A stretch of 64,000 bases of DNA from Malania oleifera (Eukaryota; Streptophyta; Magnoliopsida; Santalales; Ximeniaceae). The translations under genes were made by a program, and so were the position numbers. Shown here piece after piece: positions 32,938-45,618 of the stretch. How positions within the stretch are numbered: position 1 is the first letter of the stretch; each line of letters starts with the position of its first letter. The stretch covers positions 74,617,348 through 74,681,347 of the forward strand of contig NC_080427.1 in NCBI RefSeq assembly GCF_029873635.1, written 5' to 3'. Below the pieces are notes generated by a model. That model was not told where the DNA came from. It saw nothing but the letters and a program-made list of their open reading frames with translations, and made no database searches.

Positions 32938-33249
32938 TAACCAAGTTGTTAGGTCATGTAGACTTGGTTAGGCGTAGTTATGTGTATATATCAAAGTATA
33001 GGATGTAGGAAATGGGTAGAGTAGGTCGAGGGTTGTCTTGTGGCTAGATAGGGACTCATTGGCAGTGTTTTGTGTTTTTTATAGAATGACGATTTTAGTA
33101 AAATCACAACAAACTATTGATGGTTTCGTGTCGGTGTCGTAGGGCAGACCTGGACTTGTAAGAGTTATAGTTAACATGATTAGCTTTTAATGATTGTGTT
33201 AACTGTGTATGATATAGGAATTCTAACTGATTCCTATCCTATTTTTAGA

Positions 33250-34260
33250 ATGGAGCCCAAGGATAACAACTTGGAAAGTGGTTCCGAGGGGATTGCGAGT
33301 GATGGATCTCCTTCTGTGCCTCAGGGATTGACGAGGCATGTCATGCGAGAGATCAGGTGGAGTATTAGGAGAAGTGAGCATTCTCCCACTACTATGGGTT
33401 ATACCATAGAGAGGTTCACCCGCATGCACCCTCCGACGTTTACGAGCGAACTTGATCCAATAGTAGAGGAGAACTAGGTGTAGAAGACTGAGAAGATATT
33501 GGAAGTTCTGCACTGCACCGACCAGCAGAAGATTCTCTATTCTACTTTTCAGCTAGCAGGAGAAGCTGACAAATGGTGGACTGTTGTGAGTCTACTTGAG
33601 AAGCAGAGAGCTAGTCCATCTAGTATGACTTGGATCTGCTTCAAGGAGGTCTTCTTCGAGAGATACTTCTCGACTTGCACTCGTGATGTGAAGGTTGATG
33701 AATTCTCGAGCTTAACTCAAGGAATCGTAACGATGTAGAGATATGCTACCACATATATCGAGATATCTTGTTTCGCGCCATGTTTGGTCTCAAACGAGTA
33801 TGAGAAGACTTCGAGGTTCGAGAAGGGTCTGAGGAAGGACATCCGCAGGCTTGTGGGAATGCTACAGATCTGAGAGTTTTCTATCCTGGTGGATAAAGCC
33901 ATCATAGTTGAGGCTGACCTCCAGGGGGATAAGGTGGTACAGGAATAGAAGAATAAGCTAGTATCTTCTGGTTCTTAGACTAGTCCTCGACAAGGAAAGG
34001 GGAAGAAGAAGAAGAATTATGGTTCAGATTATCGTCATAATACTAAATGGTAGGGTCCTCAAGGGGATCCATCTTCTGTGCAATGCACCAAGTTCCGTAA
34101 ATGGCATGATGGTGAATGCTAGCCGTTCTGGGGTAACTACTACAATTGTGGCAAACCGAGCCACATATCCCGAAACTATCAAGGACAGAGGAGTGATATG
34201 CCTGCACCGAGCCAGAACCGTGGAAGTAATCAGATGCCTCAAGAAAACTATTAGGCAAAC
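33250..34260 (+). pseudogene. GypF gag (many stops)
   Basis: Starts MEPKDNNLESGSE, matching GypG gag ([13 protein letters not shown]). Then [36 protein letters not shown] and FKEVFFERYF, the capsid core of Ty3-type Gag. A damaged zinc knuckle (YNCGKPSHISRNC-like, 34141-34180) follows. TAG stops at about 33476, 33482 and 33736 break it. Confidence 0.88.
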
Positions 34261-34289
34261 ACGACTCTAGTGAGGGTGTATTCTCTTAT

Positions 34290-36075
34290 TATAGTAGATG
34301 CGGAACATATGGGAAACGTGGTGATAGGTACCATGTTATTGCTTTTGCGAATAAAGTTGTTATCTATTTGATTTGGGAGCAACTCATTCTTTTATATCTA
34401 CAAGATTTGTGAAACTGTGTGGGAGAAACCCAAGTGATGAATGAGTGGTTTTCTATGGCTACACCGACTAGGAGTGTAACGATCTGTAGTAAGATGTTAG
34501 GAAACTGCCCAGTGGTTATTCAGGGAAGGCTACTACCAGGGAACCTGTAGTGTATGACATGTGTGGATTTGATGTCATATTGGGGATGGATTGGTTATTC
34601 TCTAGTTATACGGTGATTGATTGTAATAGGAAGGTAGTAGTGTTCAAACCTCTTATGGAGCAGGAATATGATTTCTTAGGATCGTGTGTGCGTTCGACAC
34701 CACAAATTCTGTTAGCTATGCAAGAGAGAAGGTTACTTTTGGATGGGTGTCAAGGGTACCTAGCTTGTGTGAAGGAACCACCACGGGATGATCTGAAACT
34801 TGAAGATATCTGAGTGGTTAACGAATTTTCAGATGTATTCCCGAAATACTTACCTGGTTTACCTCATGATCGTGAGGTGGAGTTCGCTATAGAGTAGCTA
34901 CCAGGCAGGGCGCCGATTTCTAAAGCTCCATACTGGATGGCTCCAACGAAACTTAAGGAGTTAAAGAAGTAGTTACAGGAACTACTGGATAAGGGTTTTA
35001 TCAGACCTAGTGTTTCGCCCTGGAGAGCTCTAGTATTGTTTGTGAAGAAAAAGGATAGGTCAATGAGGATGTGCATTGATTATCGTGAGATTAACAAGGT
35101 AACAATGAAGAACCGATACTTGTTGCCTCGTATAGATGATCTATTTGACTAGCTATAGGGAATGCAAGTCTTTTCGAAGATCGACATATGGTCAGGGTAT
35201 TATTAGGTGAAAGTTAGTACTGAGGATGTTACGAAAACTGCTTTCCGAACTAGATACGGTCACTACGAGTTTCTGGTCATGCCTTTTGGGTTAACTAACG
35301 GCCCGACAGTATTTATGGACCTAATGAACAAGGTTTTCCATTAATACCTGGATCAGTTTGTAGTGGTGTTCATCGATGCTATTTTGGTATATTCTAAGAG
35401 TTCAGAAGAGCACAAAAATCATCTGAGGTTGGTACTTCAGGTACTACAAGAAAAGAAGTTGTATGCTAAGCTGAAGAAATGTGGGTTCTGGCCGAATCAA
35501 GTCGTGTTTCTAGGCTATGTTATGTCGAAGGGTGGTATCTCAGTTAATCCTGGTAAGATAGAAGCAGTGATTGATTAGGTGAAACCGAAGAGTGTACAAG
35601 ATGTTCAGAGTTTCCTAGGACTGGCTGAATAATACTGGCGGTTCGTAGAGGGATTCTCTAAGTTATCTAGCCCTCTTACATGGTTGATGAGGAAGGGTGT
35701 GAGATTTAATTTGAGTAATGAGTGCGAGCAGAGTTTCCAAGAGTTGAAACATCGATTGGTCACTGCTCCGATTTTAACCATCCCATCTGGGGACGGTGGT
35801 TTTGTGATTTACAGCGATGCATTGCTGAAGGGGTTGGGATGTGTGCTAATGCAACAGGGGTAAGTAATTGCTTATGCTTCTCAGTAACTTAAGGAGTACA
35901 AGAAGAATTACCCCATGCATGATCTAGAATTAGTGGTAGTAGTATATGCATTGAAGATTTGGAGACACTACTTATATAGTGAACAGGACTACGATCAAGG
36001 ACTACGATTGAACCATTAGCTATCACTCGGGGAAGGCTAATGTGGTAGCCAATGCGTTGAGTTGGAAGTCAGAGC
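34290..36075 (+). pseudogene. GypF protease, RT and RNase H (many stops)
   Basis: Protease: LGANHSFI region near 34375 and DMCGFDVILGMDWLFSSY (34550-34620). [23 protein letters not shown] (near 35040-35100), the fingers LFD*L*G with two TAG codons at 35150 and 35156, and the catalytic [10 protein letters not shown] (35363-35400), where GypG has FIDDILVYS, so one catalytic Asp is changed to Ala. RNase H follows with IYSDA and [19 protein letters not shown]; its centre is shortened at about 35985. Confidence 0.88.
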
Positions 36076-36079
36076 ATGC

Positions 36080-37620
36080 AACAGTATCTATAGTTATAGG
36101 TTAGCATCATATTAGACGAGATCTAGAAAGCCTTGGCATGGAGTTGGTGGATGATAATCATTAGGTTTTCATTGCTAGCTTGGTGATCCAGTCGACGTTA
36201 CTTGAGAGGATTAAAGTCGCGCAAGCTCGTGATGTGGAGTTAGTTGAGACCATAGAGAAAGTGCAGCAAGGGTTGGCTACAAATTTTAACATCTCCAAGG
36301 GAGGTGTGTTGAGGTTTGGGACCAGTCTGTGTGTCCCAAATGGTGAGGGTATAAAAAGGACGATCTTGGAAGAGGCACATCGTTCTTTGTATGCAGTACA
36401 TCTAGGTAGTACGAAGATGTATCGGGATTTGCGTGAATCTTTCTAGTGGAGTGGCATGAAAAGGGAGCTTGCTCTGTTTGTGAAGCAATGTTTGACGTGT
36501 CAACAGATAAAGGTAGAATATTATAGGTCAACAGGGCCGTTGCAACCATCGAGTATTCTAGAGTAGAAATAGGAGAATATTTCTATGGACTTCATCACCG
36601 GATTGCCACTAGTAGTTCATGGGCAGAATGCAATCTAGGTAATCATGGACAAGTTGACTAAATCTGCTCACTTTATACTGATGAAGGTTAACTACTCTTC
36701 GGATAGGCTAGCAGATTTGTACGTGCAGAAGATAGTTAGAATGCACGGAGTGTCAGTATCCATTGTTTCATATCAAGACCCAAGGTTCACTTCTCGATTC
36801 TGGAAGAGCTTGCAAGAAGCACTGGGGATGAAGTTTACATTCAGTACAGTGTTCCACCCCCAGACTGATGGACAGTCAGAGAGGATGATACAGATCTTGG
36901 AGGATATGTTACGGGCTTATGTATTAAACTTTGGTGGTAGTTGGACTTAGTTTCTACCGTTAGTGGAGTTCACCTATAACAATAGCTTCTAGGCTAGTAT
37001 CGGGATGGCACCGTTCGAGGCATTATATGATCGGAGGTGTCAGTCTCCTCTGTACTAGGATGAGGTTGATGAACGGCAAATATTGGGTCCCGAACTCGTA
37101 CAACAGGCTTCTGAAAAGGTCGGTTTGATCAAGGATAGGATTAAACCGACTTAGAGTCGGAAAAAGAGTTAAGCGAATGTTCGCTACTGTGAGTTGGAAT
37201 TTGAGGTGGGAGGTAAGGTATTTCTAAGGATTACTCTGATGAAAGGAGTGATGAGGTTCAGGAAGAAGGGCAAACTGAGCCCGAGGTATATCGAACCATT
37301 CGAGATACTGGAACGAGTGGGTCCGGTGGCCTACAAGATTGCATTAGCCCCAACGCTCTCAAGGATCCACAATATGTTTCACATATCCATGTTGAGGAGG
37401 TACGTTTCGGATCCGTCGCATGTGATTAGTTACGAATCCTTAGAGATTGGGGATGCTTTGGTGTATGAAGAGATACCTGTTCAGATTCTGGACAGTAAAG
37501 TTTAGAAGTTGCGTACCAAGGAGATACTGTTAGTGAAGGTATTGTGGCAGAATCACACGGTTGAGGAAGCTTCTTAGGAGTTAGAGATGGAAATACGCCG
37601 AAAATATCCATAGTTGTTCT
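36080..37620 (+). pseudogene. GypF integrase (many stops)
   Basis: Zinc-finger region (GSTKMYRDLRESF, CLTCQQIK), core (MDKLTKSAHFILMKVNY, DPRFTSRFWKSLQEALG, FHPQTDGQSERMIQILEDML) and C-terminal part (GGKVFLRITLMKGVMRFRKKGKLSPRYIEPFEILERVG, listed by motifs GGKVFLR and KLSPRYI; FHISMLRRYV). TAG replaces Trp or Gln of the relatives at about 36445, 36566, 36572, 36634, 36948, 36991, 37058, 37153, 37503 and 37576. Confidence 0.9.
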
Positions 37621-37901
37621 GAGTAGTAGCTTGGTAGTAGGATCGATATGAGTATGTAGGTAATATTCTATTATCGTAGTAATGATGTATGGTTAGTCGC
37701 TGGGAGAGTATGTAATATTGTGAGCTCCCGAGATGGTATGTATGTAACCACGATATTCCTCCACCATAAGTGAGGCTATGTATATATTTGGTACGGGGCT
37801 ACTATGTGGATGGAAGCGACTCTTTCTAGAGTCGGGTATGTGTTTGGGGGTGTTGTTGAGTTAGTAAATGAGAGATTACAAATTTCGATGATGAAATTTT
37901 T

Positions 37902-37916
37902 GTAAGGAGGTGAGGT
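37902..37916 (+). other. GypF polypurine tract
   Basis: gtaaggaggtgaggt directly before the 3' LTR; GypG has the matching gtaaggaggggagat. Confidence 0.85.
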
Positions 37917-38224
37917 TGTAAGAACCCGACCTGAGTAACATGGACTAAATAATTAAGAAAAGGGAAAAAAGGTAATTTGAACAGGTTCTCGTCGACGAAG
38001 ACCCTTGTACTGTTCGATGATGAAATTCAAAGGTTCGTCGATGAAGAGATACCGAGAGATTCTGGAAAATTCTAAATCTCCCATTCATCGACGAAGCCAC
38101 CACAGCGTCAATGAACTCCCTTCTTTGACTCATCGGCGAAGGCACTATTTCGTCGACGAGGTTGGTCAGGTCAAAGGGGCTATAAATATCCTCCTTCATT
38201 GCTTGATTGCTAAGAAAGTTAAAT

Positions 38225-38297
<73 letters not shown>

Positions 38298-39747
38298 ACG
38301 GAATCTCTCCTTCTCTCTTCAATTATTCACTATTCATCGCTTGATTCAACGATCTGACGTTACTGCATGGATCAGGGGAGGAATCTCTTGGAGAATAATG
38401 GATCGTATCTTCGTTTCGAGGATTTTCAGGTTTTGACTAAAAACCGAGGTAATGTCCGATTTCATTTTCGTTTCAGTAAATTTGTAGTAGTAAGAATTAT
38501 AGTGAAGTATGGTACTTTGATGTTTAGGTTTTGGGAACTCAGTTCGTAGTTTGGGAGCCGTAGAGTTCATGTTTTGGTATTCGGGTTAAGGTAAGGGGAT
38601 TTTGTTTATATCAATTATTTTTGAAATCGGAATTGGTAAACATGTAGTTTACGATTGTATGTATGTTTTGACTACTTATTTGGAAAAATCTATCAAGTGA
38701 AAATACGGGATTTTTGGGTTACAATTTTGGAAAAAATTTGGGGGTTTCAAGTATCATCACTATTTTTGTTGGAAAAATCATATCATCGCGATGACCGTAC
38801 CTGTATTTGGTATTAAACTGTATTCTCAAATTGAAAATTATATAATTTTTTATATACTCAAAGTGTGGAATGAACTATTGTATGTAAAATGTTCCAGGTT
38901 TTGTAAAACAGCTATGACGGCTAATTATCATAAGCTGATGGGTATAGAAACATGAGTTCCAAAATTGTTCCAGGTTTTGTGAAATTTGCCACTTCTCGGC
39001 TAATTATCGTGGGCAAACATCATGTCTCAGCTAAATACCGTGGGTGAGAGTGTCCGACTCTATATCTGAAGGTGTGAAATATTGCCTGTTTGTTCCGGCT
39101 GGTCACCGATGGGTGTGAGTGGACACCGTATTAGCAACAATATTGCTGTGAGACTTCGGTTATTGTAGGATATCGGGTGCTTGAGTGTGACGAAACTGAT
39201 CATATGTTTGGTATCATATGTATTGGAACTGGATTGTGAAAATACTGGAATTGTATTGTGTTTTGTTTTATTTCGAAATAACACTTGTATGCCACACACT
39301 GATATAACCTACTTTCTTCTTACTGAGAGGTGTCTTACCCCGAATATACAAATGTTTTTCAGGTCCTTTGAGTAGCCAAAACTAGCATCCTAGTGTTCGA
39401 GAGCGTGGGTATCGGTTAGCTAAGTATAGTACTTAAGTAAGTACTGATTTTGTAACCAAATTGTCATTGTTGGGTTTTGTAGACACCTAGGGTATGTATT
39501 GTATTTTGGAGCATAGACTGTAGTCATGTATAGACTCTGGTATGGTAAGTTTTATATATTAGAAAGAATATTTTCGCTGCATATTTAAGGTGTATGTATG
39601 TGTATGTGAATGTGTATAAGGTTTACGTGTACCCGATGGGGTCGGACCCTCATCCAGTGTAGTATCATGTATGTTTTCATTGATATAGGGACAGGTTAGG
39701 TTACTAAATTCACACCTGGGGCCCATCTGCAGGTTTGAGGCGTGACA
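37917..39747 (+). repeat. GypF 3' LTR
   Basis: 1831 bp, tgtaagaacccgacc...ggcgtgaca, followed by the target duplication. Same array, TATA (38181-38188) and CT tract (38228-38293) as the 5' LTR. Differences from the 5' LTR are frequent, so the insertion is not recent. Confidence 0.95.
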
Positions 39748-39752
39748 AGTTG

Positions 39753-40001
39753 ACTTTAATAGGAATGAAGTGAGCAGTCTTCGTCAATCTATCAACGACC
39801 ACCCAAATAGCATTCTGACCATACGGTGTCAGTGATAAACCCATCACGAAATCCATAGCTACATTATCCCATTTCCACTCTGGAATGTAAAGAGGCTGCA
39901 ACTAGCCTGTTGGCCACTGGTGCTCAGTCTTTACCTACTGGTACGTCAGACACTGTTGCACAAACTCGACAATTTACCTCTTCATGCAACTCCACCAGTA
40001 A
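39753..40001 (-). pseudogene. GypD integrase core, middle piece
   Basis: Minus-strand codons WKWDNVAMDFVMGL, GQNAIWVVVDRLTKTAHFIPIK join in sense to LAELYIQEIV at 31057 across GypF. It stops at 40001 in the integrase zinc-finger region (YWW) where GypG was inserted. Confidence 0.88.
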
Positions 40002-40556
40002 TGTCACGCCCTGAACCCCAAAATGGAACTCAAGGATGAAGATGTAACATAACCTGTCCCTGTATTTGACAAAACATCCAAAGATACAATACAATGGATG
40101 AGGATCCGACCCCATGGGGTTCCCAGGCACCCTAAACACATCCAAACACAATCATATATGCAGCGTAAAAAGGTCATTCTATATCAACATATACAGTACC
40201 ATTCTAGAGTCTATACAAGAGCAAAACATGACTCTATCAAAACGTACAAACGGGTGCCCAAAAACATCTCAAAATGGCAACCCAGCGCAATACAATCCTA
40301 GCACTTACCCAAGCGCTAAACGCAGTATACCGACCACTACTCTCCCTACACCAAGATGCTAGTTCCGATTACTTGAAGGACCTATAAAAATGTACATACA
40401 ACAGGGGTGAGACACCTCTCAGTAAGGAAGAACACAGGTTATATCGGTGTGTGGCATTTGAGTGTTATCATGATACACTAACATGCATGAATCAATAGTC
40501 AAAAACAATCAAAATAGTTCCAGTATTTTCACAAACCAAGCAATACAATCTAGTGT

Positions 40557-40775
40557 CGTCACACCCTTCGACTCGAAGCCGGACTGTCTAGTGGTATTTC
40601 ACACCCTTCAGTAAAAACTGGAGATCTGGTGGTATTTCACACCCTTCTGCTCGAAGCCGGACTGTCTGGTGGTATTTCACACCCTTCGGTAAAAATCAGT
40701 GATCTGATGGTATTTCACACCCTTCGGCTCGAAAGCCGGCCAATCTAGTGGTATTGCGCACTCTTCGGCAAAAGT
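40557..40775 (-). repeat. 40-bp tandem repeat in GypG LTR
   Basis: About five units opening with cacacccttcgg and ending ctggtggtattt. Alternate units contain an inverted pair such as cggctcgaaagccg. The 5' LTR has the corresponding array at 47406-47710 with one more spacer segment (about 70 bp). Confidence 0.88.
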
Positions 40776-41559
40776 CGGATTTTTAAACTTGGAACAATTC
40801 AGAACCCCATTCCTATTTCACCAAGATACAACATATGCATGCTCATATAACCAAACAAACCACACCCATTTGGTAATCTAAATGATGATTTTCCAATCAA
40901 ATACAGTTTAAATAAGTCAAGGCACGATCATCCCAATATCACAGTATAAATCAACATATACCCACAATTTTCAACAAAACCAGGGATGTAGCCCGTCGCC
41001 CCCTTTTTTCCAAAACTATAATAATGAAAAACACATAGTTTTTCCTGTTAGATCCCCCCAAATGAGTAGCCAAAATACACACAAGATCGTGAACCACAAT
41101 TCCACTAAGTCCGATTTCAAAAATAACCAATATAACACAGTTTCCCCTTACCTTTTCCCTGAATACCAAATCCCGAACTCCAAGGCTCCTAAACAGCGAA
41201 CCGAGTTTCAAAACCAACAAATCACAGTACAGAATATACTCACAAGGCAGTTACCTACAAAACTACCAAATCAGAAATGAAAACCGAGCCTTACCTCAAT
41301 TTTACGCCGAAACCCAAAAATCTCCAAAACGAGATTCCGATCCATAGAAATTGTAGAGAATCCTTCCGCAATCCTTGTGGTAACTTCCAACTCCCGATTC
41401 TAGCAAAGATCGGTGAAGAAATCTAGAGAGAGAGAGAGAGTATGGAAAGGTTTAGAGAGAGAGAGAGAGAGTGTGTGTGTGTGTGTGTGTGATATTTGAA
41501 GTTTTCTTAGCTTGGAAGTAACGAATATTCTATTTATAGGCCCTTTAACCCGGTCCAAT

Positions 41560-41755
41560 TCGTAGACGAAATGGTGTTCTCGTCGATGAATCTTTCACTA
41601 ACTTCATCGACGAATCAGTGGCCTCGTCGATGAATCTGGGATCTCCGATTTTTCGAGACCCCTCGGCTTCTCCTCGTCGATGAGTCTCTAAATTTCGTCG
41701 ACGAGAAGCATAAAGGCTTCGTCGACAAAATCTGGCTTCGTCAACGAAATATGCC
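41560..41755 (-). repeat. TCGTCGACGA palindrome array in GypG 3' LTR
   Basis: Eight units (ttcgtagacgaa, ctcgtcgatgaa, ttcatcgacgaa, ttcgtcgacgag, ttcgtcaacgaa and others), upstream of the TATA box at 41531-41538 in element sense. Confidence 0.9.
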
Positions 41756-42130
41756 AATTCCCAATTTGACCCTCTCTTATTTATTTAAACCCATTTATCA
41801 CGGTTCGGGTTCTTACAATCTCCCCTCCTTACAAAATTTCGTCCTCGAAATTTGCCATCTCTCATTCACAGACTCATACATACAATCGAATACGCAACTA
41901 GAACTCTAAAGAAAACTGGTGATCACTACAGCGTAGCCCCATCATACACATACACATACATACCCTCACTTATTGCGGATGAATACAGTGGTTACATATA
42001 CAACTATCTCAGGAGTTCACAATACACACACACTCCCGACGACTAACCACCTATCCCAACCCATAGTAGGATCATGTACAAGTGCTCAAAACAACTGTGG
42101 ATACTTCTGGCCTATTTCCGTTTCCAGTTC

Positions 42131-43940
42131 CTAAGAAGCCTCCTTAACCTCGTGGTTTCGCCACAATACCTTCACTAACGGTATCTCTTTGGTACGGAGC
42201 TTTTGAAATTTACGGTCTAGAACCTGAACAGGTATCTCCTCATACGCTAAAGTATCCCCAATTTCCATCTCATCATAACTAATAACATGTGAAGGATCCA
42301 ACACGTACCTCCTTAACATGGATACGTGAAACACATCATGGACCCTCGAAAGTGCTGGAGGTAATACAATCTTGTAGACTACCGAACCCACTCGCTTAAG
42401 TACCTCAAATGGTTTGATATACCTCGGGCTCAGCTTGCCCTTCCTACCAAATCTCATCACCCCTTTCATCAAAGCAATACGTAGAAATACCTTACCTCCC
42501 ACTTCAAACTCTAACTCACGGCAGCGAACATCTGCGTAACTCTTTTGCCGAATCTGAGCTAATCTAATCCTCTCCCGGATCAACCCACCTTCTCAGACGT
42601 CTGCTACACAAGTTCAGGTCCTAACACCTGACGTTCACCAACCTCATCCCAACACAAAGGTGATCAACACCTCCGATCATACAAAGCCTCGAATGGTGCC
42701 ATCCTTATACTAGACTGTAAGTTGTTATTGTAAGCGAACTTTACAAGTGGCATAAACCATATCCAGCTACCACCAAAGTCTAACACACAAGCTTGCAACA
42801 TATCTTCCAAAATCTGTATTGTTCTCTCCGATTGTCCATCAGTATGGGGGTGGAACGCTATACTGAAAGTAAGTTTCATCCCCAATACCTCCTACAGGCT
42901 CATCTAGAATCAAGAAGTAAACCTCGGATCTCGATTTGATACTATGGACACCGGTACTTAGTGCATTCTCACAATCTCATGCACATATAACTCTGCTAGC
43001 CTACTCAAAGGATAGCCAACTTTCATCGGTATGAAATGAGCATATTTCGTCAGTCTATCCACAATCACCCAAATAGCATTTTGCCCGTGAAGCGTTGGTG
43101 GCAATTCGGTCACAAAATCCATGGAAATATGCTCCCATTTCCACACCAGAATAGGAAAAGGCTGCAACAGCCCTGTCAGCCTCTAATGTTCAGCTTTCAC
43201 CTGCTAGCACGTCAGACACTACTCCACGAACTGAGCAATCTGTTTCTTCATACCAGGCCACCAGAAGGTCTCGCGCAAGTCCCGATACATCTTCATACTA
43301 CAGGATGTACCATATAGATAAAACAATGCGCCTCCTCTAGAATCGTCCTTCTGATCTCATCATCATTCAGAACACACAGTTTAGTCTCAAACCTCAACAC
43401 ACCTCCCTTAGAGATGTTAAACTCTGTAGTCAGTCCCTGTTGTACCTTTTCCATAATCTTTGCCAACTTTGCATCACTAGCCTGCGCAGCTTTTATATGC
43501 TCAAATAAGGTCAGTTGGACCACCAAACCAGCAAGATAAGCCTGATGATCACCAACCACCAACTCTATACCTAAGCTTTCTAAATCCTGTCTAATGTGAC
43601 ACTGAGTTAAAATTGCAGATATAGCCGTAGGCTCTGACTTCTGACTCAACGCATCAGCTACCACATTAGTCTTCTTCGGGTGATAACTGATTATGCAATC
43701 GTAGTCTTTAATCAACTCTAACCACCACCCCTGTCTCATGTTCAACTCCTTCTGTGTGAAGAAATACCTAAGACTCTTATGGTCAGTGAAGATCACACAC
43801 TACACACCACACAGATAGTATCGCCAGATCTTCAGTGCATATACAACAGCAGCCAACTCCAAATCATGCGTAGGATAACTCTTCTCATACTCTTTCAATT
43901 AAAGCATACGTTACTACCTTACCCTTCTGCATAAGCACAC
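42131..43940 (-). pseudogene. GypG RNase H and integrase
   Basis: RNase H end: [27 protein letters not shown] (43796-43600). Integrase zinc-finger part near 43300-43200. Core: WKWEHISMDFVTELP, VDRLTKYAHFIPMKV (43167-42958), FHPHTDGQSERTIQILEDML (42885-42664). C-terminal: GGKVFLRIALMKGVMRFGRKGKLSPRYI, listed by GGKVFLR and KLSPRYI, FHVSMLRRYV and the end VLWRNHEVKEAS (42583-42131). Frame breaks lie near 43290, 42950 and 42620. The family processes this from one polyprotein. Confidence 0.9.
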
Positions 43941-43941
43941 A

Positions 43942-45618
43942 TCAAAGACCTTTCAGAGACGCATCGCTATAAATCATAAACCCACCATCCCCAAAAGGAA
44001 TGGTCAAAACTAGAGCAGTAACCGGCAGGTGTTTCAGCTCCTGAAAGCACTGATCGCAATCATTGGTCCACTCGAACTGGACTCCTTTCTTGGTTAATCG
44101 AGTCAAAGGTCCAGACATTTTAGAGAAGCCCTCTACGAACCGACGATAATAACCCGCCAGTCCTAGAAAACTCCGAACCTCCAGCACATTCTTCGGCCTT
44201 ACCCAGTCAACCACAGCTTCAATCTTGCTAGGATCAACTGTTATACCATCCCCAGTAATCACATGGCCTAAGAATGCAATTTGACTCAACCAGAATTCAC
44301 ACTTCTTCAGCTTAGCATACAGCTTCTTCTCTCGCAGCATCTATAGTACTAATCGCAAATGATCCTCATACTCTTCCGTACTCCTCGAGTATACCAAAAT
44401 ATCGTCAATGAATAACACTACGAATCGGTCTAGGGACTCATGAAAAACCCTATTCATCAGATCCATGAACACCATCGGAGCATTCATTAACCCAAAAGGC
44501 ATGACTAAAAACTCATAGTGGCCATATCTAGTTCGAAAAGCTGTCTTTGCTACATCCTCCACTCTAACCCTCACCTGATGATATCCTAACCACAAGTCGA
44601 TCTTTGAAAAGACCCACGTCCCCTGCAACTGGTCAAAGAGATCATCTATACGAGGTAAAATATAGTGATTTTTCACCATCACCTTGTTAATCTCATGGTA
44701 ATCAATGCACATCCGCATCGACCCGTCCTTCTTCCTCACAAACAATACTAGAGCTCCCTAGAGCGAAACACTAGGTCGAATGAATCCCCTATCTAGTAAT
44801 TCCTATAACTGCTCCTTCAATTCTCGAAGTTCTTCTGGAGCCATCCGGTAGAGAACTTTAAAGATTGGTGCCTTACCAGGCAGCAACTCTATCGCAAACT
44901 CCATCTCACGATCTAGAGGTAAACCTGGTAAATCATCTAGAAACACATCTGGAAACTCACTGAATACCCGAATGTCCTCGAGCCTCAACTCATTCCGCAG
45001 CGGTTCTTGCACACAAGTTAGGTACCCCTGACATCCGTCCAAGAGTAAACTCCTCACCTGTAGTGCCGATAGAATCTGTGGTGCTGAACGCACACATAAT
45101 CTGACAAATTCATACTCCTATTCCCCAGGAGGTCTAAACACTACTACTTTCCAACGACAATCAATCACAGCATAACTGGAGAACAACCAATCCATCCCCA
45201 GAATGATATCGAACCCCGACATGTCGTATACCACAAGATTCACTAGTAGTAGCTTCTCCTGAATTTCCACTGGGCAATCTACCAACATCTTCCTACAGAA
45301 AGATACACTCCTAGATGGCGTAGTAACAGATAACACCTCATTCATGTCTCAGGTCTCAACCCCACACTGTCCCACAAAATTCACAGACACAAAGGAATGG
45401 ATTGCACCCGAATCAAACAAAATAGAAGCTTTATTCAAAAGCAATAATAAGGTACTTGTCACCATGTTACCTGCATGCTCAGCGTCCACTGGAGTAAGAG
45501 AGTATACTCTGGCCAGAGCTGTATTCGCTTGAACGATTCCTCGAAGTATCTGATTGGTCCCTCGGTTCCCACTGAATGCAAGCACATCTCGCCTCCGTGC
45601 ACGACAATCCCGAAACAT
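43942..45618 (-). pseudogene. GypG protease and RT
   Basis: Protease FDSGAIHSFVSVNF (45618-45349; DSGA active site), VYDMSGFDIILGMDWLFSSY (45345-45118). RT: LPGLPLDREMEFAIELLPG (45093-44803), [37 protein letters not shown], the catalytic [11 protein letters not shown] (44745-44341), [31 protein letters not shown] (44340-43942). Short stops separate the stretches; the active-site residues remain. Confidence 0.92.

Larger units (their letters stand above)
31058..39747 (+). mobile_element. GypF: Ty3/gypsy element inserted in GypD integrase, full length but dead
   Basis: 8690 bp, plus strand, flanked by AGTTG on both sides (31053-31057, 39748-39752). LTRs 31058-32922 and 37917-39747 start TGTAAGAA and end GTGACA. 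Primer site at 32926, purine tract before 37917. Gag, protease, RT, RNase H and integrase are recognisable in order without large deletions, but dozens of stops, mostly TAG, break them. Closely related to GypG in gag, pol and LTR ends. Confidence 0.96.
40002..41817 (-). repeat. GypG 3' LTR, complete
   Basis: 1816 bp, TGTCACGCCC...TTCTTACA. Contains a 40-bp tandem repeat (40557-40775), GA/GT leader microsatellite (41424-41489), TATA box (41531-41538, minus sense) and palindrome array (41560-41755). Purine tract gtaaggaggggagat in element sense at 41818-41832. Confidence 0.94.

Noticed and set aside
38005-38436. 143-codon plus-strand frame and its antisense partner with Arg/Glu or Ser/Leu runs
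   Set aside because: Produced by the (CT)n tract in the GypF LTR.
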